Shown: positions 28,162 through 37,737, counted from the stretch's first letter. The stretch: 64,000 bases of DNA from Algihabitans albus (GCF_003572205.1 NZ_QXNY01000006.1:1-64000), one strand, 5' to 3'. A program made the numbers and translations. The notes: generated by a model from the letters alone, not told the origin.

Positions 28162-29202
28162 TTACTCCGCGGCCACCTTCGCGATCTCCTCGACATAGGT
28201 CGCCAGCGCGGCCTCGCCATCGATGCCGAGCGCCTCGACCCGGGCCGTCCAGGCATCCTTGAGCTCTTCGCCTTGGCGCTCGACCTCGGCCAGGATCTCC
28301 GGCGATGCCGGGGTGAAGCTGTAGCCGGCCGCTTCCAGCGTCTCGCGGGCGGCTGCGTCCGCCTCGTCCCACGCCGCGCCCGCAAGGCGCGCCATCGCCT
28401 CGCCCGAGACCGCTTCGATCGCCGCCCGATCCTCGGCGCTGAGAGCCGCGAAGGTCGAGCTGTTCATGATGACGTAGTGACTGTCGCGATAGAGACCGCC
28501 GGGAATCGTCAGCGCGTCGGTCAGGATCGGATCGAGCCTGAAGCTGACCACCGATTCCATCGGGAAGAGCACGCCATCGACGACGCCTCGGGCAACCAGT
28601 TCGTAGGTCTCGCTGGCCGGTGCGAATTGGGGCACGATGTCGAGCCCTTCGGCGATGTCCTGAACGATGCCGCCGGTGGCGCGGAGACGAAGCCCGTCGA
28701 GATCTTCCAGCCCCTCGATGGCTCTGTCCTTGGTCCAGATGTAGGCGGGGCCGTGGACCCAAAGCCCGAGTAGTTTGACGTCGCCAAATTCGCCGGCCTG
28801 CGCGAAGTGGGTCTCGAAGGTTCGCCAATAGGCGACGGACGCGGAGAGTGAGTCGTCGGCGTAGCCGGGCAGTGTGACGCCGTAGGCCGTCGGAAAACGG
28901 TCGGCCGTGTAGGCATGCACGCTCATCGCGATATCGGCGACGCCATCTCGTACCAGATCGAAGTGAGCCGCGGGGCGCCCGAGCGCGGGCAGGAACTCGA
29001 CCGTTACCCGGTCCTCGGTTTCCGCCGCCACGGACTCGGCCCAGGGCACCAGAATATCGCTGTAGATCGGATGGGTCGTCGGCAGCCAATTCGACAGCCG
29101 TAGAACCGTCTGGTCTTCGGAAGCGGCGGCACCAGCGGCAGCGGCGCAGAGCGCGGCGGCGAACGCGGTCGCCGCCGCGGTCTTCTTGAGCAGTTCAGGC
29201 AT
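28162..29202 (-). CDS. TRAP solute-binding protein DctP (system 2)
   Basis: A 346-residue periplasmic receptor with signal peptide ending near AAGAAAS|EDQ. It has the C4-dicarboxylate-type fold, with LRLSNWLPTTHPIYSDILVPWAE and the ligand region GLRLRATGGIVQDIAEGLDIVP. It is clearly paralogous to the system 4 receptor at 48300-49319, sharing the SNWLPPT-, HFDLVR-GVADIA-S-HAY-ADRFP pattern. It is the last gene of a dctQ-M-P operon. Confidence 0.92.
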   Translation of the reverse strand: MPELLKKTAAATAFAAALCAAAAGAAASEDQTVLRLSNWLPTTHPIYSDILVPWAESVAAETEDRVTVEFLPALGRPAAHFDLVRDGVADIAMSVHAYTADRFPTAYGVTLPGYADDSLSASVAYWRTFETHFAQAGEFGDVKLLGLWVHGPAYIWTKDRAIEGLEDLDGLRLRATGGIVQDIAEGLDIVPQFAPASETYELVARGVVDGVLFPMESVVSFRLDPILTDALTIPGGLYRDSHYVIMNSSTFAALSAEDRAAIEAVSGEAMARLAGAAWDEADAAARETLEAAGYSFTPASPEILAEVERQGEELKDAWTARVEALGIDGEAALATYVEEIAKVAAE

Positions 29203-29270
29203 TGCGGAGTCCTTCGTTTCTCGGAGTTTCGGGTTCGGTGTTTCGGTTCCCCCGGCGATGGTTCGGGGTG

Positions 29271-30545
29271 TCAGGTGAGCACCAGCCAGGGCGCGGTCAG
29301 CAGAAGCAGAAGCCGCAGGATGTCGGCGCCGACGAAGGGCAGGACGCCGCGAAAGACGGTCGTCGTCGCCACGTCGGAAAGCGTCGCGCGCAAGATGAAG
29401 ACGTTCATGCCGATCGGCGGCGTGATCAGGCTGATCTCGATCACCACGACGACGACGATGCCGAACCAGATCGGATCGAAGCCGGCAGCGATCGCAAGCG
29501 GATAGAAGATCGGAATGGTGAGCAGCAGCATGGACATGCTTTCCAGGACCATGCCGAGCAGGAGGTAGCAGACCAGGATCCCGGCCAGAACGGCGAAGGG
29601 GCCGATGTCCAGCGCGGCGATCACCGCTTGCAGATCGCGCATCAGTCCGGCGACGTTGATGAAGTTGGCGAACATGAAGGCGCCGATCAGGACGGCGAAG
29701 ATCATCGCCGTCGTGCGCGCGCTTTCAAGCAGGATGCCGACGACGGCGCGTAGGCTCAGTCCGCCTCTCGCAAGGGCGAGCAGGAGTGCCGAGGCCGCGC
29801 CGACGCCGGCCGCCTCGGTCGGGGTGAAGAGGCCGCCGTAGATGCCGCCGATCACCAGCGCGAAGAGGGCGAGAATGCCCCAGGTCCGGCGTAGAACTGC
29901 CAATCTCTCACGCCAGCCCGTGCACTCTCCCGGAGGTCCGGCCTCGGGGTTGGCCAGCGTGATGGCCTGAACGGTCAGGCAGTAGAGGAGCAGACCGACG
30001 AGCCCCGGCAGGATGCCGGCGATGAACAGCTGACCGATGTCGTTGTTGGTCATGATCCCGTAGAGCACTAGGACGACGGACGGCGGGATCAGAATGCCGA
30101 GCGTGCCGCCGGCGGCGATCGATCCGGTCGCGAGTGTGTCGGCATAGCCGAAGCGTCGCATCGAGGGCATGGCGACCTTGGAGATGGTCGCGGCGGTCGC
30201 CAGGCTCGAGCCGCTGACGGCGGAGAAGCCGCCGCAGGAGATCAGGGTCGAGAGGGCCAGCCCGCCGCGCAGATGGCCGACGAAGGCATAGGCCGCCCGA
30301 TAGAGGTCGTCCGAGAGGCCGGCGCGGGTGATGAAGTTGCCCATCAGGATGAACAGCGGCAAGACCGCCAGGCTGTAGGTCAGGGAGGTGTCGTAGGCGA
30401 GCTGCCCCACCATGGCCATCGCCGGATACCAGTCGGTGATGACGGCGAAGCCGACGAACCCGACCAGCATCATCGCGAAGGCGATCGGCACGCCCAGCAT
30501 CGCCAGGCCGAGGATGCAGGCAAGTCCGATGACGGCCGCGCTCAA
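29271..30545 (-). CDS. TRAP transporter large permease DctM (system 2)
   Basis: A 424-residue twelve-helix permease with the signature GSIAAGGTLGILIPPSVVLVLYGIM and a C-terminal SLITPPIGMNVFILR. It overlaps dctQ by 4 bases. It is closely similar to DctM of system 4 (46926-48218) along its whole length. Confidence 0.94.
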   Translation of the reverse strand: MSAAVIGLACILGLAMLGVPIAFAMMLVGFVGFAVITDWYPAMAMVGQLAYDTSLTYSLAVLPLFILMGNFITRAGLSDDLYRAAYAFVGHLRGGLALSTLISCGGFSAVSGSSLATAATISKVAMPSMRRFGYADTLATGSIAAGGTLGILIPPSVVLVLYGIMTNNDIGQLFIAGILPGLVGLLLYCLTVQAITLANPEAGPPGECTGWRERLAVLRRTWGILALFALVIGGIYGGLFTPTEAAGVGAASALLLALARGGLSLRAVVGILLESARTTAMIFAVLIGAFMFANFINVAGLMRDLQAVIAALDIGPFAVLAGILVCYLLLGMVLESMSMLLLTIPIFYPLAIAAGFDPIWFGIVVVVVIEISLITPPIGMNVFILRATLSDVATTTVFRGVLPFVGADILRLLLLLTAPWLVLT

Positions 30546-31069
30546 GGCCGCGGCTCCCCAGGCGGAGGGGGCGCCTTCGGGCCGGTCGCTTTGGGGCGCA
30601 GGTCGCGCGCGCTGTTGACGAAGAAGGCGATGGCGGTGAGACCGGCCATCGCCGTCATGACGCCCGCGACCGGTGCAAGCGGGAGGCGCAGAAACGCCGT
30701 GGTGTCGCCGTACCCGACGATCTCGACGGTCTTGTCGTAGAGACGCCAGGTAATGAAGGTCACGATCACGGCTGCCACGGCGTTCGCCAGCGCTTCGGTG
30801 ATGCGGCGGGCCCTGATGGGGACCAGGGAGGTGAAGAGGTCCACCTGAATATGCTCGCGCCTCAGGGTCGTCAGCGGCAGCGCGGAGAACACCAGCAGGG
30901 CCATCAGGAGTTCGATCAGTTCGGCTGCTCCCGGCACCGGAGCGTTGAGCAGATGCCGGCCGATCACATCCGTGACCATGATCGTCATAATCGCTGCAAG
31001 CGAAAGACAGGCGCCGACGCCGGCGATGAGAAGCGGTGCGCGCAGGACGATGGCGAGTAGCCGCGTCAT
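30542..31069 (-). CDS. TRAP transporter small permease DctQ (system 2)
   Basis: A 175-residue four-helix protein with DVIGRHLLNAPVPGAAELIELLMALLVF, the DctQ signature. It is first in the system 2 operon. Its start is 111 bp from operator site 31181-31192, so this operon is a candidate for the shared regulon. Confidence 0.9.
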   Translation of the reverse strand: MTRLLAIVLRAPLLIAGVGACLSLAAIMTIMVTDVIGRHLLNAPVPGAAELIELLMALLVFSALPLTTLRREHIQVDLFTSLVPIRARRITEALANAVAAVIVTFITWRLYDKTVEIVGYGDTTAFLRLPLAPVAGVMTAMAGLTAIAFFVNSARDLRPKATGPKAPPPPGEPRP

Positions 31070-31180
31070 CGCCGCAGTCTCATGACGGCACCCTGCGCTT
31101 CGGGCGGCATGGTCTCGTCACATCGGCGGGGCTGCGTACGAACCGGCATGGGCGGCTATCGTTCGGTGACATTGGGATAA

Positions 31181-31192
31181 ATGCAAGTGCAT
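31181..31192. promoter_or_regulatory. Operator ATGCA-N2-TGCAT, copy 1
   Basis: ATGCAAGTGCAT is a perfect 5+2+5 inverted repeat inside an AT-rich AAATGCAAGTGCATATTT context. It is placed to act on TRAP system 2 (dctQ start at 31069, leftward). Confidence 0.7.
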
Positions 31193-31294
31193 ATTTCCGA
31201 CTTCCCCGGTGGCCGGCGCGCGTTGCTTGCCTGACGCGACGCCGCGCCGTCCCGACCGTCAAGCGACTGCTTGCGGAGAGGACAGGGATAATAT

Positions 31295-31306
31295 ATGCAT
31301 TTGCAA
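31295..31306. promoter_or_regulatory. Operator ATGCA-N2-TGCAT, copy 2
   Basis: ATGCATTTGCAA matches copy 1 with one mismatch in the last position. It is identical over 12 bases to the site before the IorA gene (50057-50068), and the flanks also agree (TATATGCATTTGCAA against TATATGCATTTGCAAG). It lies 74 bp before the hydroxyacid dehydrogenase start. Confidence 0.72.
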
Positions 31307-31379
31307 TGACTTGGCCGCTGTCTCTGGTCGTTGGACGTTCCATGATCTCTCCCCGTTCCCGGTTCGCCCGCGTCGCTCC

Positions 31380-32573
31380 ATGCCCGGCGATCTAAGCTAC
31401 CTGCCGGCGCTCGACGATCTGATGGAGCTCGGCCGCCGCCGCTTGCCGAGGCTGGTGCGCGACTACCTGGAAGGTGGCGCCGGAGACGAAAGCGGTCTCA
31501 GGCGGAACCGGAACGCGCTGGAGACGATCCGGCTCCTCCCGCGCTATGGCCGCGATGTCGCCGACCGCACGACGGCGGCGGAAATCTTCGGCCGGTCCTA
31601 TGCCCTGCCGGTCGGCATCGCGCCGGTGGGGTTGGCCGATCTGATCTGGCCGGAGATGGATGCGACCTTGGCTGCGGCGGCCGAGGCGGCGGATGTCCCC
31701 TATATCCTCAGCACCGCCGCCTCGACGACGATCGAGCGGGCTGCCGAGATTGCGCCGCGGAGCCTGTGGTTCCAGCTCTACGTCTCCACCGACGACGCGG
31801 TGACCTTCGATCTGATCGAGCGGGCGAAGAGAGTCGGAGTGAGGGTGCTGGTGGTCACCATCGACATCCCGGTACCCGGTAAGCGGCTCCGCGATCTGCG
31901 CAACGGCTTTCGTCTTCCTTTCCGGCCGACCGCGGGGCGCGCCGCCGGCATTCTGGCGCATCCGGCCTGGGCCTTGGCGACACTGCGTGCCGGGACGCCG
32001 ACCTTCGCGACGCTGGCGCCCTATGCTGCGGCCGGCAGTGGCGCGCAGTCGCTTGCTGCCTTCATGGCCAGGCAGATTACAGGCCGGCTCGAGCCGGCGT
32101 TGCTCCGGCGCATTCGCGAGGCCTGGCCGGGGCCGATGGTGCTGAAGGGCGTGCTTTCGCCGGAAGATGTCGACATGGCCGTCGCCGTCGGCGCCGACGG
32201 CGTTATCGTCTCCAATCACGGCGGCCGCCAGCTCGATGCCACGCCGGCGGCGATCGAGGCGCTGCCGGCCGTGGCCGAACGCGCCGGCGACCGTCTGACG
32301 GTTATGATGGACAGCGGGCTGCGCAGCGGCAGCGATGTGGTGCGGGCGCTCGCGTTGGGTGCAAGTTTCACCTTTGCGGCGCGTCCCTTTCTGCTTGCGG
32401 TAGCAGCGCGCGGTCGTTCGGGTGCGGATCACGCCCTGTCTCTACTCGCGGACGAGGTCGGCCGGGTCTTGGGTTTGACCGGGCATACCGATCCGTCTCA
32501 GCTCTCCGCCGACGCGCTGTGGGACGGACCCTTCGTGCGGAGGCGAACCTCCGCGCTGGACGACAGTCTCTAA
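31380..32573 (+). CDS. FMN-dependent alpha-hydroxy-acid dehydrogenase/oxidase
   Basis: A 397-residue TIM-barrel flavoenzyme of the lactate/mandelate dehydrogenase and glycolate oxidase family, turning an L-2-hydroxy acid into a 2-oxo acid. The catalytic signature S278-N-H280-G-G-R-Q-L-D is intact, as are IAPVGLADLIWPEMD and LYVSTDDAVTFDLIERA. ATG 31380 matches family N-termini. It follows two operator copies. In the proposed pathway it could supply arylpyruvates from aryl-lactates, but plain lactate, glycolate or mandelate are equally possible. Confidence 0.9.
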   Translation: MPGDLSYLPALDDLMELGRRRLPRLVRDYLEGGAGDESGLRRNRNALETIRLLPRYGRDVADRTTAAEIFGRSYALPVGIAPVGLADLIWPEMDATLAAAAEAADVPYILSTAASTTIERAAEIAPRSLWFQLYVSTDDAVTFDLIERAKRVGVRVLVVTIDIPVPGKRLRDLRNGFRLPFRPTAGRAAGILAHPAWALATLRAGTPTFATLAPYAAAGSGAQSLAAFMARQITGRLEPALLRRIREAWPGPMVLKGVLSPEDVDMAVAVGADGVIVSNHGGRQLDATPAAIEALPAVAERAGDRLTVMMDSGLRSGSDVVRALALGASFTFAARPFLLAVAARGRSGADHALSLLADEVGRVLGLTGHTDPSQLSADALWDGPFVRRRTSALDDSL

Positions 32574-32615
32574 CGGGATCGAAGGAGCTATCGGACACGA
32601 GGGCAGCCGACGCTC

Positions 32616-32644
32616 TTGTGAATTTCTATGTATTTGCATAAAGT
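32616..32644 (+). promoter_or_regulatory. Promoter with operator copy 3 in the spacer
   Basis: TTGTGA (32616-32621), exactly 17 bp, then TAAAGT (32639-32644) form a plausible sigma-70 promoter. The operator copy ATGTATTTGCAT (32628-32639) fills the spacer and touches the -10 element. This is where a repressor would block RNA polymerase. The regulated gene starts at 32705. Confidence 0.68.
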
Positions 32645-32704
32645 TTGAAAGTAGCCTCGGACGATAACGACGCCGTCAGCGAACGGCGGGGGGACCATCT
32701 CTTT

Positions 32705-33790
32705 ATGAATGTCGCTGTTCTCGGGGGAGGTAACGGCTCTTACGCTGCGGCGGCCGACATCACGCTGCGCGGCGGATCCGTCCGGTTTTGGCGCCGCGAT
32801 GCGGAGGCCCTGAAGCCAGCGCGCGATGCCGGCGGTATCTATCTGAAGGACTTCGAGGGCCGCCGTCTGGTCGCCATCGACGCGATCACCGACGACATCG
32901 CGGCGGCGGTGGCCGATGCGGACCTGATCGTCGCGCCGACGCCGGCCTTCGCTCAAGTCGATCTCGCCAACGCGTTGGCACCGAATCTCAGCGACGGTCA
33001 GGTGCTCTTCCTGCCGCCGGGCACCTTCGGTAGCTACCTGATGATGAAGGCGCTGCGCGACACGGGCTGCAAGGCGGATATCGCGATCGGGGAGACCGGA
33101 ACGCTTCCCTGGCTCTGTCGCAAGCATGGACCCCACGAGGTTGCGATCACGACACGGGCCACGCGGCTGCCGACCGGCGTGTTTCCCGCCCGCCTGCACG
33201 ATCATGCGATCGCCCGTATCGCCGGGGCCTTCCCTGGCTCGATCGAGCCGATCGAAGACGCGCTCTCCGCCGCGCTCATGAACGCCGGGCCGATCATCCA
33301 TCCGCCGCTCATCCTGATGAATGCGGGTCCGATCGAGCATTTCGACCACTGGGACATCCACAACGAGGGAACTCAGCCGTCGATCCGGCGTGTAACGACG
33401 GCTCTGGACGGCGAGCGCATGGCCGTCCGCGAGGCGCTGGGCTATGCGGCTCCGCACTTCCCGCTCGCCGACCACTACAGCGCCGACGGCGACGAGTGGA
33501 TGTACGGCAATCTCGCCCACGATAAGCTGACGGACAGCGGCGATTGGCGCGAGGACCTCGATCTTCGCACCCATCGCTATATGCGCGAGGACATCGCACT
33601 GGGGTTGGCGTTCCTCGCATCGGTCGCCCGCTGGGCCGGCATCGATTGCCGCGTCGCGGCGGGTCTACTGGCGGTCGCCTCCGCCGTTGCCGAGGAAGAC
33701 TTCGCCGCCACCGGCCGGACCCTGGAGACGCTCGGTCTCGCGGAGCTGACGCGCGCGGAAATGGCCGCACTTCTCCAGGAGGGTCTTTAG
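32705..33790 (+). CDS. Octopine/nopaline (opine) dehydrogenase family protein
   Basis: A 361-residue NAD(P)-dependent dehydrogenase. The N-terminal Rossmann fold begins MNVAVLGGGNGSYAAAADITLRG, and the C-terminal opine-dehydrogenase domain has the conserved HP.L..NAG..E segment (here IHPPLILMNAGPIEHFDHWDIH). ATG 32705 has GGGGGGA upstream. Enzymes of this family interconvert 2-oxo acids and amino acids with N-carboxyalkyl amino acids, but many members beside TRAP genes have no known substrate. It is 3 bp from the next gene. Confidence 0.88.
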   Translation: MNVAVLGGGNGSYAAAADITLRGGSVRFWRRDAEALKPARDAGGIYLKDFEGRRLVAIDAITDDIAAAVADADLIVAPTPAFAQVDLANALAPNLSDGQVLFLPPGTFGSYLMMKALRDTGCKADIAIGETGTLPWLCRKHGPHEVAITTRATRLPTGVFPARLHDHAIARIAGAFPGSIEPIEDALSAALMNAGPIIHPPLILMNAGPIEHFDHWDIHNEGTQPSIRRVTTALDGERMAVREALGYAAPHFPLADHYSADGDEWMYGNLAHDKLTDSGDWREDLDLRTHRYMREDIALGLAFLASVARWAGIDCRVAAGLLAVASAVAEEDFAATGRTLETLGLAELTRAEMAALLQEGL

Positions 33791-33793
33791 AGC

Positions 33794-34771
33794 GTGGCAC
33801 AAGCCAGGATTTGCGCCGTGGGCGCGGGCCGCATGGGCCGCGGTATCGCTCATGTCTTTGCCTACGCCGGCTTCGAGGTGGCTCTGCTCGACGCCAAGCC
33901 TCGCACGTCGGAGGAGTTCGCGCGGTTTCGGGGCGAGGCCCTGGCGGAGATCGAGGGCAGCCTGGCCACGCTCGCGGAGCTTGGCCTGTTCGAGACGGCG
34001 GCCATCGATCGCATCGTCGCGCGCATTCGCGTGCTTCCGCGCTCGGACGCCGCGACCGCCGTCGACGGTGCCGCCGTGGTCTTCGAGGGCGTACCGGAGA
34101 TCAAGGAAGCCAAGGCCGGGGCCTTCGCCCTGATCGATCCATACCTGGCGCCCGAGGCGATCGTCGCCTCGACCACCTCGACTTTTCTGGTGGACGAACT
34201 CATCGGGTTCGTCTCCCGGCCTGCGCGCTTTCTGAATGCGCACTGGCTGAACCCCGCCTACCTCGTGCCGCTGGTCGAAGTGAGTCCGTCCGGGCGGACC
34301 GACGAGGCGGTGATCCAAGCCCTCGAAAAACTGCTCACGGACGTCGGCAAGGTGCCGGTTCGGCTCAAGGCGTCGCCGGGCTATATCGTGCCGCGGGTTC
34401 AGATGCTGGCCATGAACGAGGCCGCGCGGCTGGTCGAGGAGGGAGTGGCGAGCGCGGAGGACGTGGACAAGGCGCTGCTCTACGGCTTGGGCTTCCGCTT
34501 TGCCGTGCTCGGCTTGCTGGAGTTCATCGATTGGGGCGGCAACGACATTCTCTACTACGCCAGCCGCTACATGACCGACGCCACCGGAGAGAGCCGCTTC
34601 GCCGCTCCTTCGATCGTCGACCGCAACATGCACGCCGGCCGCAACGGTCTGAAGGATGGCGTCGGTTTCTTCGACTATCGGGAACGGGATCTCGAGGCCT
34701 ACCGCAAGTCGCGGCTGGCGGGGTTTCTCGACCAGTTGCGCCTCGCCGGCCTCGCGCGGCCGCCGGCCTGA
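33794..34771 (+). CDS. 3-hydroxyacyl-CoA dehydrogenase family protein (lambda-crystallin/carnitine-dehydrogenase-like)
   Basis: A 325-residue NAD-dependent L-3-hydroxyacid dehydrogenase. It has the VGAGRMGRGIAHVFAYAGFEV Rossmann motif, FEGVPEIKEAK, and the catalytic-type segment HWLNPAYLVPLVEVSP (in place of HFFNP of fatty-acid HADs). It is a single-domain pair without hydratase fusion, like carnitine or gulonate dehydrogenases. The GTG start lies directly after the opine dehydrogenase. Substrate unknown. Confidence 0.87.
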   Translation: MAQARICAVGAGRMGRGIAHVFAYAGFEVALLDAKPRTSEEFARFRGEALAEIEGSLATLAELGLFETAAIDRIVARIRVLPRSDAATAVDGAAVVFEGVPEIKEAKAGAFALIDPYLAPEAIVASTTSTFLVDELIGFVSRPARFLNAHWLNPAYLVPLVEVSPSGRTDEAVIQALEKLLTDVGKVPVRLKASPGYIVPRVQMLAMNEAARLVEEGVASAEDVDKALLYGLGFRFAVLGLLEFIDWGGNDILYYASRYMTDATGESRFAAPSIVDRNMHAGRNGLKDGVGFFDYRERDLEAYRKSRLAGFLDQLRLAGLARPPA

Positions 34772-34861
34772 CGGTCGGGTCTATCCAGGGTGTTACCCGA
34801 CGGGATGTGGGGTTCCAAGCAAACCGGAGTGGGGAATGCTCCGACAGACAGGGAGAAGAAG

Positions 34862-35872
34862 ATGTTCGCTCGTGTCGTCCGGATGGGGAAGAGATCGGCT
34901 GCTCTGGCGCTCGCCGCGGGGCTGGTGGGCGGAGGGTTGGCAGGGCCGGCCGGCGCCGAAGAGGTCCTGCGCGCGGTGACCGCCTTTCCGGCGCCCGTCG
35001 AGTTCTCGAAAAGCTTTCTGCGCTTCGTCGACAAGGTCAACGACCTCGGTGAAGGTGTCGTCCGCATCGACTACATGGGCGGGCCGGAGGTCGTTCCGCC
35101 GCCGCAGCAGGCGCAGGCGATCCGCCGCGGCGTGATCGACATGCAGTACGGTCCGGGCACCTACTATCTCGGTCAGGTGCCCGAAGTGGACGCCTGGGTC
35201 GGCTCCACCATCACGGCGATGGAAGCGCGTGAGAACGGCGGCCTGGAGGTCATGCGCGAGGTCTATCAGGAAAAGCTCGGCGCCTATCTGCTCGCCCATA
35301 TCGACACGGGCATTACCTTCCACATCTACCTGACCGAGGAGCCGGCGCGCGGCGAGGATGGAAACGTCGACCTCTCGGGCGTGAAACTGCGCAGTCAGCC
35401 GATCTATCGGGAGTTCTTCGACGCGCTCGGCGCCACCAGTGTTTCCGTGCCCGTGCCGGAGGTCTACACCGCCCTGGAGCGCGGTGTGGTGGACGGGATC
35501 GGCTGGCCGTTGGTTGCGGTCCAGGATCTCTCCTGGGACGAGTTCCTGACTCACCGGATCGATCCGCCTTTCTTCCAGACCGACCTCGTCGTGGTCATGA
35601 ACGAGGAGAAGTGGGGAAGCCTGTCCGACGAGGCGAAGGAGATTCTGACGGCCGCGGCGGTGGAGTACGAGCAGGAGTCCTACGACTACTACCAGCAGAA
35701 CATCGCCGATACCGACCGGGCGGTGCGGGAGGGCGGCATGGAAGTGGTCGAGATCAGCGGCCCCGCCGCCGAGGCCTATCTCGACCGGGCCTTCGAGACG
35801 GCCTGGGACCGTCTCAAGGAGAGCGGGAGCCGGCACTACGACGCGCTTCGCGACGCCTACTATGACCGCTGA
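34862..35872 (+). CDS. TRAP solute-binding protein DctP (system 3)
   Basis: A 336-residue periplasmic receptor with signal peptide ending LAGPAGA|EEV. It carries GVKLRSQPIYREFFDALGATSVSVPVPEVYTALERGVVDG, the region around the ligand arginine. ATG 34862 has an AGGGAGAAG ribosome site. It is less similar to the other receptors in the window, so it likely takes a different ligand. It begins a dctP-Q-M set just after the HAD gene. Confidence 0.9.
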   Translation: MFARVVRMGKRSAALALAAGLVGGGLAGPAGAEEVLRAVTAFPAPVEFSKSFLRFVDKVNDLGEGVVRIDYMGGPEVVPPPQQAQAIRRGVIDMQYGPGTYYLGQVPEVDAWVGSTITAMEARENGGLEVMREVYQEKLGAYLLAHIDTGITFHIYLTEEPARGEDGNVDLSGVKLRSQPIYREFFDALGATSVSVPVPEVYTALERGVVDGIGWPLVAVQDLSWDEFLTHRIDPPFFQTDLVVVMNEEKWGSLSDEAKEILTAAAVEYEQESYDYYQQNIADTDRAVREGGMEVVEISGPAAEAYLDRAFETAWDRLKESGSRHYDALRDAYYDR

Positions 35873-35914
35873 CGTTGTGGCCTCCGACGATCCGTACTCG
35901 GCCGCGGTCCGGCG

Positions 35915-36421
35915 ATGCCTGCGCTGATCCGCGTCTATGACGGACTCGTTCTTGCCCTGGCCGTCGCGGGCGCCGCGGCGCTGGGCTTGAGCGCGCTTCT
36001 GATCGTCGTCGACGTGATGTTGCGCAACCTCGGCCTGCCGCCGATCCAGGCCGCGAGCGCGCTGATCGAGTATGCCATGCTGGCCGCCACGGTGGGCGGT
36101 GCACCCTGGCTCGTTCGCCGCGGCGGGCACGTCGCCGTGGACAGCTTCGTGGCGGCACTTCCGCCGCGTGCCTACCGATGGGTTCTGCGTGGCGGCCTGA
36201 CCTTCTCGTTCGGCGTTTCCGCCTTCCTGGCCTGGCGTGCGGCGGTTCTGACGCTCGAGGCCGTCGTCCGCAACGATGTCGACATCCGCTCCATCGACGT
36301 CCCCGGCTGGGTGGCCTATGCCCTACTTGCCGTCGGGCTCGGGCTCTGTGCCACGGAGTTCCTGCGCCTCCTGATCGTCGGTGGCGGCGATCAGAAGACG
36401 CAGGACGTCGCGGGCGCCTGA
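35915..36421 (+). CDS. TRAP transporter small permease DctQ (system 3)
   Basis: A 168-residue four-helix membrane protein of the DctQ family with VDVMLRNLGLPPIQAASALIEYAMLAATVGG. It lies 42 bp after dctP and 2 bp before dctM. Confidence 0.9.
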   Translation: MPALIRVYDGLVLALAVAGAAALGLSALLIVVDVMLRNLGLPPIQAASALIEYAMLAATVGGAPWLVRRGGHVAVDSFVAALPPRAYRWVLRGGLTFSFGVSAFLAWRAAVLTLEAVVRNDVDIRSIDVPGWVAYALLAVGLGLCATEFLRLLIVGGGDQKTQDVAGA

Positions 36422-36423
36422 CG

Positions 36424-37737
36424 ATGTTCTGGTGGGAGGCGGCTCTTCTTCTCGTCGGGGGCCTTGTCGCCCTGATGGCCGTCGGCGTGCCGGTCGCGAT
36501 CGCCTTCCTCGCGGTCAACATCCTGGGCGTGCTGATCTTCATGGGCGGCATGGCCGGCGTCGATCAACTGGTGGCCAACGCGAGCGGCGCGCTGACCACC
36601 TTCACCCTGGTGCCGGTGCCGCTCTTCATGATCATGGGGGAACTCTTCTTCCACACCGGTCTGGCGGCGCGGGTCTTCGACGCGCTCGACAAGTGCCTGG
36701 GCGGCCTGCCCGGCCGGCTGTCCTACATGACTGTCGGCGGCGGCACGGTCTTCGCCACGCTCTCCGGCTCCTCCATGGCCAACACCGCCATGCTGGGGTC
36801 GCTCATGGTCCCGGAGATGACCCGGCGCGGCTACAAGAAGCACATGATCATGGGACCTATCCTGGCCACCGGCGGCCTGGCGATGATCATACCGCCCTCG
36901 ACCCTGGCCGTGCTGCTCGGATCGCTCGCCCGGCTGGACGTCGGCGCGCTGCTGATCGCGGGGCTCCTGCCGGGCGTGCTGCTCGCGCTGCTCTACGTGA
37001 TCGTCATCCGCGTTCAGATCGCGCGGGATCCCGAAGCGGCGCCTGGCTACGCGACCGAGCGCCCCTCGGCCGGCGAGATCGCCGGAGCGCTTTTGATCAA
37101 CGTCCTGCCGATGGGGCTCGTGGTCTTTTCCGTGATCGGTCTGATCCTGCTCGGCTGGGCGACGCCGACCGAAAGCGCGGCTTTCGGGGTTCTGTCGGTG
37201 ATCCTGCTGGCCCTGCTCTACCGCTGTCTCACCTGGTCGGCGGTCGTCAAGGCCCTGAAGGGCGCGCTCGCCGTCACCGCCATGATGTTCCTCATCATCC
37301 TGGGTTCCTCCACCTTCTCGCAGGTGCTCGCCTTTTCCGGCGCCACCTCCGGGCTGCTGGCCTGGGCGACGGACTTCGAGGTGAGCCGCTACGTGATGCT
37401 GCTGGGCATGCTCCTGATCCTGATTCTGCTCGGGATGTTCATGGACCAGCTCTCGATGATGATGCTGACGCTTCCGATCTTCATCCCGCTGGTCACGAGT
37501 CTGGGCTTCGATCCGGTCTGGTTCGGCATCCTGATGCTCTTGGCCCTGGAGCTGAGCCTCTCGACGCCGCCCTTCGGCATGCTGCTGTTCGTGATGATGG
37601 GGGTAGGGCCGCCCGGCACCACGCTCGGGGAAGTCGCCCTGGCGGCCGCACCCTACATCGCCTGTACCCTACTGGTGATGCTGCTGCTGACTCTGTTTCC
37701 CCAGATCGTGCTGTTTTTGCCGCAGGTCATGGGCTAG
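36424..37737 (+). CDS. TRAP transporter large permease DctM (system 3)
   Basis: A 437-residue twelve-helix permease with GPILATGGLAMIIPPSTLAVLLGSLA and STPPFGMLLFVMMGV. The start ATG is 2 bp after the dctQ stop. Longer in-frame reading inside dctQ is rejected as out of family. Confidence 0.93.
   Translation: MFWWEAALLLVGGLVALMAVGVPVAIAFLAVNILGVLIFMGGMAGVDQLVANASGALTTFTLVPVPLFMIMGELFFHTGLAARVFDALDKCLGGLPGRLSYMTVGGGTVFATLSGSSMANTAMLGSLMVPEMTRRGYKKHMIMGPILATGGLAMIIPPSTLAVLLGSLARLDVGALLIAGLLPGVLLALLYVIVIRVQIARDPEAAPGYATERPSAGEIAGALLINVLPMGLVVFSVIGLILLGWATPTESAAFGVLSVILLALLYRCLTWSAVVKALKGALAVTAMMFLIILGSSTFSQVLAFSGATSGLLAWATDFEVSRYVMLLGMLLILILLGMFMDQLSMMMLTLPIFIPLVTSLGFDPVWFGILMLLALELSLSTPPFGMLLFVMMGVGPPGTTLGEVALAAAPYIACTLLVMLLLTLFPQIVLFLPQVMG

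Larger units (their letters stand above)
31070..31379. promoter_or_regulatory. Divergent control region with two operators
   Basis: This 310-bp gap separates the leftward TRAP system 2 operon from the rightward hydroxyacid dehydrogenase gene. It contains two copies of the ATGCA-N2-TGCA-type operator (31181-31192 and 31295-31306), 114 bp apart centre to centre. An AT-rich stretch GATAATATATG overlaps the second and may be part of a -10 region. No small gene is convincing. Confidence 0.65.
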
